DNA of 64,000 bases, from contig NC_084797.1 of the NCBI RefSeq assembly GCF_963169125.1, forward strand, positions 98,791,868-98,855,867, written 5' to 3'. Both the position numbers and the translations under genes were made by a program. Of the stretch, positions 55,925-64,000 are shown piece after piece. The notes under the pieces were generated by a model. That model did not search any database. It was not told the origin of the DNA and saw only the letters and a list, made by a program, of their open reading frames with translations. This stretch comes from Humulus lupulus (Eukaryota; Streptophyta; Magnoliopsida; Rosales; Cannabaceae). Numbering within the stretch: position 1 is the stretch's first letter; each line of letters starts with the position of its first letter.

Positions 55925-56874
55925 ATGGGGTGTTCAGCGTCCGGCTAAATGACGTTAATGACAGTGCTATAGGAGGCATTCCTATATTTAATTTTAGTTT
56001 TTGTTTTTAATTTTAATTAGTGGACAATTTTATTTTGGATTTGTAAAGTTTTGTTATTTTCCTTTTATCTATTTTTCAGTTTAAAGTTTGTAAAAATCGT
56101 GAAATTGTGAAAAATTGTATTTTTCAATTAGTCATTGGGCCAAGTCATGACTTGAACTAGCAAGTCACGACATTATCAAAGTTAGAGTGCTATTCCAAAT
56201 ATAAAGAAGGGGTGGGTCGTGACTTGGGCTTATGAGTCGCGACCTTAGGCTGAAACAGAGAGCAAGGAGTTCTGGTATATAGGGGGCGGGCCGCGACTTG
56301 ATGATCTGAGTCGCGGGGCTTTGAAGCGAGTCTGCTGGAAAAATTTAGTGCGAGCTGCGACTTGAATAGGTTCGGTCGCGGTTTGCCTGTGTCAGACAGG
56401 AGGAAAAAAGGCTTAAAACTCGTTTTTTTTTCTCAAATCCTCTCTCATTTTTCTTCAAATTTTCTCATTCCAAATCAAATTCTTTAAGAAAAAGCTCTAT
56501 AAATTTTCCCTCTTTTCTTCTATTTCAAATTCTCTTCATCTATTTTTCTAATTTCTACTTCATATTTCTTATTGATTTCTTCCATTTTTTTTCCTAACCC
56601 TAATTAGTGTTCTATTGGTGCTCATTGAGGAATTGAAAAAGGATTAAAGGGTGGCAGATTTTTTCTACTTTCAAGGCTTGTAAGTTTTTCTTTTTGAAGT
56701 TTTCCTTGAGTTGCATTTATATTAAGAGATTGCCTTGGATTTTTGGATTGTTTGTTGGTATATTGGGTGTTATTGGGTGAAAAATTTTGGGATTTTTTGG
56801 TAAGGAAATTTCAAAGTTTTTGGGGAAGTGTTGCAGAAATTTTTCTGTTCCATTTTTGAAAAAAATGTGAAGGT
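55925..56874 (+). other. Athila spacer between pol and the extra ORF
   Basis: No gene. Contains a cluster of inverted words at 56141-56375: a perfect 14-bp palindrome CAAGTCATGACTTG (56141-56154), GGTCGTGACT...AGTCGCGACC (about 56214-56243, one mismatch), CCGCGACT...AGTCGCGG (about 56291-56316), and a weaker fourth. A pyrimidine-rich stretch follows (56430-56590), leading to the ATG at 56875. Confidence 0.7.
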
Positions 56875-58041
56875 ATGGGACCAAGGAAATAACCCACTAG
56901 GGTAGCATCTTCAAAGAATACTAGTCGCCCTTCCTCTTCCCGTTCCCAACCACCCCAAGCGTAGCCAAACCCGCCAGCACCTCAGGCAATTTTAGAATAT
57001 TATCCTGCGCGTTTCACTAACAAGGATGCCCATGATCTTTATCAAAGGCTGTCCCAGCGGCCAGTTATTCAAGAGCGTGGGATGGACATTAAAGAAGAAC
57101 TATACCCTAATGACACTAATCATATTATTAGGAATGGAACTTTACATCAAGGTTGGCAATTGTTTGTGGACGATAAGATGCCAAAAGCCAATTTCTCCTT
57201 GGTTTATGAGTTTTATGCCAATTTTCCTGGGGCTGTAAATAGAAAGGTGTTTGTTAGGGGCATTTCAGTTGAATGCACCATTGATAGTATTGATGCCTTA
57301 TTTAATGTACCTAAGTTATCTCCAGAAGAGGATGAGTATTATTAATTGCCATATCATAGTGAGGTAAATTGGACTGAGGTGGCTGAGACCTTAGGAATTC
57401 CTGGTGCTTCCTTTGTTATACAGAATTGGGAGTCAAAATATTTAAGAAGATACCAAATGAACGTCGTAGCTAAAGCTTGGATTCTTTTTGTGAGTGCATG
57501 GCTTATGCCAAACACCCACTTGTCTGAAGCAGGGATTGATAGGTGTCTTTTGGTATATGTCATTATGACAGGGCTCTCCACTGATATCAGGCGAGTTATT
57601 CGCCAGAGAATGAGGTATTTATGTAGGTTAACCACTACTGTTGGGTTAGGGCATGGTTCCATGATTACTGATCTGTGTGAGGTTTGGGAGGTGCCAAAAT
57701 ATCCTAGTGATATTTTTAGGAAGGAGATGGGGGTTATTTCTCTGGCTACAGTGAATAAATTCAATGCCCCATCCTTAGAGCCACCAGTATCGATACCCAA
57801 AAATCTAAGAGTTGGTAGGGAAGGAGAAGTAGCCGAGGAGCCCATACCAGCCAATGATCAAACAGAGGGAGTACGGGCATCTGAGGAAGAGAGAAGAGAA
57901 GAATGCCCTCAATATTTGGCACTGGAGGCTCCACTGGATCCGCACTTGGCCAGACTAGATTACATCATTCGACGAAACCAGCATACGCATAATTATTTGG
58001 GCGAGCTTCATGATTTTCATAGAGCTCAAGTTAATAGATAG
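56875..58041 (+). pseudogene. Athila extra ORF ('putative plant transposon protein', PF20167-like)
   Basis: One frame of 388 codons from ATG 56875 with TAA at 56890, TAG near 56962 and TAA at 57343. After a Ser/Pro-rich N-terminus, it contains IQERGMDIKEELYPND, WQLFVDDKMPKANFSLVYEF, FVRGISVECT and SIDALFNVP, and a second helical half (RYQMNVVAKAWILFVSAWLMPNTH). The pattern matches the plant family often labelled putative plant transposon protein (PF20167/Transposase_32). It occupies the position where other Athila elements carry an env-like ORF, but I see no clear signal peptide. Function unknown. Confidence 0.75.
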
Positions 58042-58481
58042 AACGAGCTGATTTACCGATGGCCAAACCAAGAGGCGGACCGCTAGTACTTCCCTTATCC
58101 ACTGCCTTGGCATCCATTTCCAAACCCCCAACCATTCTGAAGTGATTCGCACCAAGTTTTCTTTTCTTTACTTATTTTTAAAAATTAGGGACAATGTTTA
58201 GGTTAAGTTTGGGGGAGGTAGCATAATTGATTTCAAATCATTTATTTAATGATCATGATTTGATAATCCAAAATGTTAGTAGACTAAGGTGTGTTGATGG
58301 AGTGTTTTGATCAAAATTCTAGATTAAATAAACTGTTGAGTATTTTTATGAGAAATTATATGATTAATATTCATTATTTTAAGGCATAATTGTTGTTGTT
58401 GGTATAACTCATATTGTTAGAATTTAGGATTTTTTTAAGTCCTTTGTTCGAGGCTTAAAAAAGAGTAAGTTTGGGGGAGTT
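58042..58481 (+). other. Athila 3' untranslated region with two polypurine tracts
   Basis: Non-coding. TAAGTTTGGGGGAG occurs twice, at 58204-58217 and 58466-58479; the second abuts the LTR start and is the functional position. Confidence 0.8.
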
Positions 58482-59895
58482 TGATAACATCATTTTAGGG
58501 TCATTTTAGAAGGTGTTTATGTTGTAATCTTGAGTTTTTATGTGTGTTTTGTGCGAGATTATGCTTTTGTTTGTCTTTGTTCTAGGTTGGTACGATGAAT
58601 CACGAGAAAATGCAAAAAGAAGCAAAAATGGTGGAAAAATGAGGCTCTTGGGAGTTTTTGGATTAAAAATGATACTAAGGATGCTTAAAGGACGATTTTT
58701 GATGAAGAGATGAGCTAAAAGATCTAATCTGAGAAAAAGTTGAATTAAAGTCATGACTTGAACTTATGAGTCTTGACTCAAGGTGAAGTCAGAGGTGCAT
58801 ATGCTTGCTGGAAGGAATTAATATCGCGACTTGGGCTTACAAGTCGCGACTCAAGAGGGAAACAGAGGCTCAGCTAAGGGGAAATTCAGACACGGGCCGC
58901 GACTTGAGATTCTTGAGTTGCGGCACCTGAAGACTTTACACGAGAAGGAAAGGCCCCAAAACAGACACGAGCCGTGACCCAGAGAACGCCAAGTCGCGGC
59001 CCGCACACAGAAAAACATAGATTCTTTTCATTTTTACTATAAATTCGTACTTAGGGTTTAATTAAGTCATTAGATCAGTTTTGAATTACATTTTTAGCAA
59101 CTAATTTTGTTTTCTTAGGCTAGTAATTCTGCAGTTTTATATTTTTCTTTCTTCGTTAAGTTTATGAATCTTATGTTCTTTAATTATTATTTTATTGATT
59201 TATTCATGCCTAATATGAACTAAACAATTTTTATCTAGGGTTTAATGTAGTCACTTGGATTTCTATCTAATCGAATTATGATGTTCTATTGATTTTTCTT
59301 CTCTATTCTAATCTATATAATGTGTGTTTAATGCTAGTAAAACTTTATCACTATTTGCTTGATTTAATGATTTTGATTCAAAATTTGAAATATTAGAATT
59401 GAATATACTATCATTATATAGACATAGGTTGCATATTGGACAAAAGTACCTGTATGACTTGTGTAGTAATTAGTTTTCCATGCTTAATGTCTTCTATATG
59501 TTTAAGTTTATCACAGAGATGTAGAAAACCTGCATATAGGCTGAGATTCTATATCTTGAAAAAGAATAGGAATCGATTTATGTTAACCTGCTGTTAGAAT
59601 ATAAAGAAAGAAAACTAGAATTGGTTATTACAATTAGTAGAATGAAAAGTTGACGAAATTAACACCCTATGTCTTTTCATAGTGATTTAAATCTTTTATT
59701 TAGTTCTTTTTTGTTTAAAGTTATTTTCAAATTTAAAATTAAATTTAAAAATCATATTCTTAGTTGCCAAATAGAAATTTAAAAAACAATTAGTGGTACT
59801 TGGAAGATAGTCTTCGAGAGAACGATACTTTACTTATCATATATTACTTGAATTGATTGCGTGCACTTGCGTATATATATATATTCACAATCACA
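58482..59895 (+). mobile_element. Athila 3' LTR
   Basis: Starts TGATAACATCATTTTAGGG after the polypurine tract, as typical for Athila. Contains a second cluster of inverted words at 58749-58990, including a perfect hairpin TCGCGACTTG (58824-58833), loop GGCTTA, CAAGTCGCGA (58840-58849). The end is placed after GAGAACGATACTTTACTTATC and GCGTGCACTTGCG, near 59895, but without the partner LTR the exact end is uncertain. Confidence 0.8.
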
Positions 59896-60439
59896 TTCCT
59901 CAACCTCTGTTCGTACAAGGAAAGTTATTTCACCTCTGTTCGCATAAAGCAAACCATTACACGCTAACAGAAGGATCATATTCGTTCAACACACAACATC
60001 CATGCTAACAGAGTTAGCAAAGGAGTACAGAGTTGTCATTTATCAAAATATAACTGTATTTCTGTTGTAATGTATTATTTGCAGGCCAAGCTCAATAACT
60101 TAAGCCCATGATCTAATTGTAACCCTAAACTCCGCACTATAAATAAGAGGAGATAGGATAGAAATAAAGGAGAGGTGGTTTAGAATGTCGAATGACCATT
60201 CTTGTATAAACAATCCTTATGTAATGTAAAGAGAATGAGGACTATAGAACAACTGTCGACGCAGGTTCGTCAGAAACTATGGTTCTTCGAGCTTAAATAT
60301 TAATAAAAGTGACTAAGTGGACGCAGATCATCTTTTTGGGGCCGAACTACTATAAAACATGGTGTTATTTATTTGATTATATCTCTATTCTTGAATCCAT
60401 GCTCTTATGCTCTCAAGTTGACATAAAATGACATCAACA
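59896..60439 (+). mobile_element. 5' LTR of the LARD-like element
   Basis: Ends GACATCAACA. TATA box TATAAATA at 60139-60146. U5 motif GGGGCCGAACTACTATAA at 60338-60355, followed by GTGTTATTTATTT as in Tat-2. The start is uncertain; TGTTCGTACAAGG at 59908 is one candidate. Confidence 0.65.
60139..60146 (+). promoter_or_regulatory. TATA box of the LARD-like LTR
   Basis: CACTATAAATAAGAGG, about 300 bp before the LTR end, the same spacing as in the Tat LTRs. Confidence 0.6.
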
Positions 60440-60460
60440 GTTTGGTGCTTTCGTTGAGAG
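60440..60460 (+). other. Primer-binding site of the LARD-like element
   Basis: TTTGGTGCTTTCGTTGAGAG directly after the LTR, one base different from Tat-2. Confidence 0.75.
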
Positions 60461-61339
60461 ATCAAATTCAAGATAAAGAGGTTCAATCTAACGAAGTGTG
60501 TGAATAAAGATTTTGATGAAATCATCTCCAAAAGACTCAACATGTCATCAAGGGCCAGATCAATCACCTGTTCATTTTTATCCAGGCCATCTGCAGAGCT
60601 ATTGCAAGTTGTAAGAAAACACCATATTCGTCGAGACAAATCACAAATCTATGTGAACATTAATTTCACTTAATTGCATCCAAATTGGGGTATAAGGCTA
60701 GAATAAAAAAAATCCAGCGATTCTGAGTTACAAGATGGAGCAATCACGGCGGCTCAAGGAAAGATCCACCTATGACGGTAGCTTGTTCAAGTTGTTAACA
60801 GTGATAAAACCATTGCTTGGTACCCTATGTGCATTTATGCATTTATCGAATCGAAGGATAACACAATGAAGCTTGAAAACCTAGAAAAGATCTCCTATTC
60901 GTTCACTTGCATACAACACATGAGAACAGAAGGTGCAACCTGATCGCCTATGAGTATAAACCACAAATCCTCAAAAAATAGTTGTGCACTCGTGCATACA
61001 CTCCATAGGTGAACAAGGAGTAGGATATCCCAGCTATCCAAAAAAGAAAAAATGTTCTCCCATAATGGTCCATACTAGGCGAACAAGAAGTTAGGAGGGC
61101 TCAGAAACCTTGGAAGGCTATTGTGTAGAATTTTACTTGCTTCTATGTCTTTATTAGGGGCAAGAGCAACAAAAAGAAGGAGTGGAATAACATGCCAAAA
61201 CCATGTAAAGAACCTGTTCGTTTCTATGTTTCCACACGGAAAGAGAACCTGTTCGCCCATTGTAGCCTATACTAGGCGAACAGGAATGTAAATATATGTT
61301 TAAAATTCTTCCAAGTTGTTAAGGGAATTTTGTTCTCAC
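60461..61339 (+). other. LARD-like interior, first non-coding part
   Basis: No convincing ORF. A short frame from ATG 60541 (MSSRARS) sits where Tat gag would start but has no gag motif. Inverted words: CCTGTTCGCC near 61249 and GGCGAACAGG near 61274, with a 15-20-nt loop. Confidence 0.55.
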
Positions 61340-61822
61340 GCCTAAGAGAGTACTATTTTTGCACCTGAGAGAGCTCTGTTCTCGTGCCTATTTGAATCCT
61401 GTTCTCGCGCCTAAAAAAGCCATGCTCTCACACCTAAGAGAGCTCTGTTCTCGCGCCTAAGAGAATCCTATTCTTGTGCCTCAGAGAATCCTATTCTCGC
61501 ACGTAAGAGAGCCTTGTTCTCACGCTTAATAGAATCCTAGTCTCGTGCCTAAAAGAGCCTTGCTCTCACGCCTAAGAGAGCTCTGTTCTTGTGCCTAAGC
61601 GAATCCTGTTCTCGTGCCTAAGAGAATCCTATTATCGCACCTAAAAGAGCCTTGTTCTCAAGATTAAGAGAATCCTAGTCTCGTGCCTAAGAGAATCCTG
61701 TTCTAGTGCCTAAGAGAATCCTGTTCTAGCGCCTAAGAGAATCATGTTCTCGCACCTAAGAGAGCCTTGTTCTCATGCTTAAGAGAATCATGTTCTCATG
61801 CCTAAGAGAATAATGTTCTCAC
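61340..61822. repeat. 23-bp tandem repeat, 21 copies
   Basis: Consensus GCCTAAGAGAATCCTGTTCTCGT. Exactly 21 head-to-tail units fit 483 bp without indels, with point variation (AGAGAATCC, AGAGAGCTC and AGAGCCTTG types alternate). Each consensus unit contains GAGAA...TTCTC, a 5-bp stem with a 5-nt loop. Flanked by one degenerate unit on each side. Confidence 0.92.
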
Positions 61823-64000
61823 ACCTATGTATAAGAATCATGTTCACCCTATATCACAGGCAATTCTAAGATGACGTATACGAGCTATCAAGGACATTAA
61901 CTCGTAAGCTTCATAACACCCGAGATCAAATTCGAGCTTTCATGGCAAAGAGGGTCTATCAATTAATTTATAAGCCTTTAAAACTATTAGGATGAATAGA
62001 GCTTCAAAAACAAAGGGATCTCATTGAAATAATAGCTTGAAATCATTAGTGCAAATTCTGAGGTCGGAGACATTCGAGCTATAGACAGAATTTATCTTTA
62101 AAGTTGACCTATACATACCATTCGAGCCAACTCATATAAGTCGCCCGAGCTAATCACCTCTTTGCACAAGTTATTTCAGTGGTATCCGGTACTCACACTC
62201 GAGTTGGTCATCACTCCACAAAAGTCATTCGAGCCATAAATAGAGTTCGTCTCCAAACTAAGCCACTGTTTGCAACCAAGTTGGGGATGAAGTTCATCTC
62301 CGAGATAGTAATCACCCGAGCTGAAACTACAACATAAATTTCTATTATCAATCGTACTTGTTTTTGAGATTGATCAGACTAGAAATTTCATGGTTTCGAG
62401 ATGACAGGAACGCCTATTCGAGATGACTTGGATTTCGAGGTCCTATCCGCTCATTAAAAGCTCATGCTACGCGAACAAAAATAAGGAGTGAACAAGGATA
62501 AGGAAATTGAGCTCGAAGTATAAGGCTCGAGAACATTTCAAGGTCACCACAAAATCCTGTTCGCACACACAAGGGATAGCTTGACTTAACCCTTCAATGA
62601 AGCCTATTCGAATCCTTCATAACCCTTTAATGAAACTTGTTTGCCCGTGCATTCTTACAAGGGGTGAACATGAATAAGGGAGCACATCTCGAAAGATTAT
62701 GCTCGAACCATTTCGAGGTCACCTTTGGATGGTTAGACCGAAAGCTTACGCACATAACTCGGAAGATTATGCTCAAACCATTTCCAGGTTAAAAAAGAGT
62801 TGGAGACATCTAAAAGTTTTTCTTGTTCGTTTGATCCTTGAATGAAACATGTTTGCCCAAGCATCCACACACTGGGCGAATAGGATATATCGAAGGCATT
62901 CCGAGGAAAAGCATGTGATATTTGCTTGTGAGTTTTCGAGCTTATCGATACGCATTATCAAGATAACTTTCGAGTTGACTTGAACAAGTTATCTTTGAAT
63001 AACTTGTACATGATTCTAACACGTGGAATGAACAGGACGAGCTTGACTATGTAACGAGTCTGGATTAACCAACACAAATAAATTGATATAAGGATAAAGT
63101 TGGAATTCTAGATTAACCAACAATATTCATAAATCGATATAGTTTTAATTTTTTGCAAAATAGTTTCAACCTCACAACCTTGAGATCATACTCGAGGATG
63201 AAAAAAAAGTTACTATCACTAAGCAAGAAATAACTAGATTAGCAAGACTACACGAACAAAGCACTAACTGTTCACACACAAGTAGGTTGGTGCACGTTTT
63301 CACCTATTTACAAACCTACATAAAGAAAGCAAGAAGAAAGAATTCCAGGGATCACCTTGGAGTTATGACCACACCAACCCAAAGATGAGCCTATTCGCCT
63401 AACTATGTATATTCCATTTGTGTCTGTTCATGATATACATAGAAAATGAATTGGAATAAAGAATATTCATGCTCCCTTAGGGTATGGAGACATATTATGT
63501 TCGACAGCCACAAACAGATTATGTTTGCTCGTGTGCCTTGAGAAGGAACCAATTGATAGTCCAGCTCTGTTTGTTTACCTTTGCAAACATGTACTAATAG
63601 ACTAATGGAGTAAGGGCAATAAGGAACTTGTTCGCCTGAGATTACTTCCAGGATACGAACAGGGATAAAAAATGGCAAAGCATGTAAACTCGTTTTAGAA
63701 ACTCTATTGGCGTCATCTCAATATCGTTTCATCTCCAAACCAACACTTTTCTCCAGCTCGGGGTTTACCAAGATAATTTCCTATTAAGGATACAAGAGAA
63801 GAGTCGACCCAAAGATGTTAGGAGAATGAATAGAGATGCTCCTCAGAGATCAACTCGCAAACATAACCCTGAAGACAGCCCTTAAGGGGGTATTCTGGTT
63901 GCCTACCTGGTGTAACCAAACTTGCTAGGGGTATGAACAAAGATCCCTTCTCAGAGGGATCACTGTTAAAGATTTCTTTATAAAGTGATCGTGATCAGGA
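61823..64000 (+). other. LARD-like interior, second non-coding part
   Basis: Non-coding to the window end. Frequent short words (GTTCGCC, CGAACA, TCGAG, GAGCT) recur; stretches at 62500-62560 and 62690-62770 repeat each other loosely (CTCGAA-ATT-CGAGGT; TTTGCCC-GCATTC). No domain, tRNA or LTR start recognised. Confidence 0.5.

Larger units (their letters stand above)
48715..59895 (+). mobile_element. Athila-lineage Ty3/gypsy element, 5'-truncated
   Basis: Plus-strand gag, protease, RT, RNase H, integrase, an extra ORF, polypurine tract and 3' LTR. Protease (DLGASINLM), RT (MDDFSVFG) and zinc-knuckle region are Athila-type. The 5' LTR and most of gag's N-terminal half are absent; the junction with the LINE is abrupt near 48707-48720. 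Interrupted by a solo LTR at 50845-53264. Confidence 0.88.
59896..64000 (+). mobile_element. Tat-derived LARD-like element (5' LTR and non-coding interior)
   Basis: An LTR ending at 60439, a Tat-type primer-binding site, and at least 3.5 kb of interior with no gag or pol trace. The U5 motif and primer-binding site match Tat-1 and Tat-2 on the opposite strand. The interior is rich in GTTCGC/GCGAAC words and holds a 23-bp tandem array. Consistent with a large non-autonomous derivative mobilised in trans. The right end lies outside the window. Confidence 0.6.

Noticed and set aside
61340..61822. Possible CRISPR array
   Set aside because: Units are directly adjacent with no spacers and the context is a plant retrotransposon; an ordinary minisatellite.
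60385..63678. Minus-strand ORFs of 60-90 codons in the LARD-like element
   Set aside because: Short, AT-rich, no motif, opposite to the element's direction.
1..64000. Host protein-coding gene
   Set aside because: No ORF or exon chain outside transposable elements shows a recognisable host domain.

Overview
This window looks like a heterochromatic, retrotransposon-packed stretch of a large flowering-plant (probably eudicot) nuclear genome. I find no ordinary host gene, tRNA, rRNA or CRISPR array. Nearly every recognisable coding trace belongs to a Class I element: Ty3/gypsy of the Tat, Athila and Tekay-like chromovirus lineages, Ty1/copia of an Angela/TAR-like type, one LINE, and one largely non-coding Tat-type derivative. 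The species cannot be named from this sequence alone.

Layout. (1) Positions 1-16838 are a nested stack. A minus-strand Tat-type element ('Tat-3', 12975-16838, continuing left of the window) is broken in its reverse transcriptase by a plus-strand Tekay-like element (traces at 1-1740 and 12420-12974). The 3' LTR of that element is broken by a second minus-strand Tat element ('Tat-1', 1741-12419). Tat-1 in turn carries a Tekay-like solo LTR inside its integrase (3922-6160, 5-bp duplication ATCAA). (2) Positions 16839 to about 44800 are a decayed minus-strand Ty1/copia element. Its 3' LTR is split by a complete 14.4-kb Tat element ('Tat-2', 18410-32834, duplication TCATG, two 1468-bp LTRs). Its coding part is split by two Tekay-like solo LTRs (35924-38354 and 39384-43608), and the second of these contains a copia solo LTR (39880-41738). 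(3) About 44840-48706 is a LINE with ORF1 and ORF2 but no 3' end. (4) About 48715-59895 is a plus-strand Athila element interrupted by a Tekay-like solo LTR (50845-53264), with an extra downstream ORF and a 3' LTR. (5) About 59896-64000 is the 5' LTR, primer-binding site and long non-coding interior of a Tat-type, LARD-like element containing twenty-one 23-bp tandem repeats.

The best-preserved unit is Tat-2. Its gag-pol is one uninterrupted frame on the minus strand (no frameshift, seven in-frame stops), with gag, protease, RT, RNase H, a second archaeal-type RNase H and integrase. On the opposite strand, between pol and the 3' LTR, lies a spliced gene (exons from about 20110 to 24123) with a Transposase_28-like domain and a coiled coil. 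It has its own candidate promoter and a 1.4-kb intron in its 5' untranslated region. Tat-1 keeps a homologous fragment with an intron at the same place.

Most worth a second look: an amber codon at the same place between protease and RT in both Tat-1 and Tat-2; a second internal copy of the polypurine tract in both Tat-type and Athila elements; and, in four unrelated element families, clusters of short self-complementary words (centred on CCGATCGG, CTTATAAG, TCGCGACTTG or TAGCGCTA, plus a 23-bp hairpin repeat) in LTRs and untranslated regions. The arms flanking a constant core differ from copy to copy yet stay complementary.
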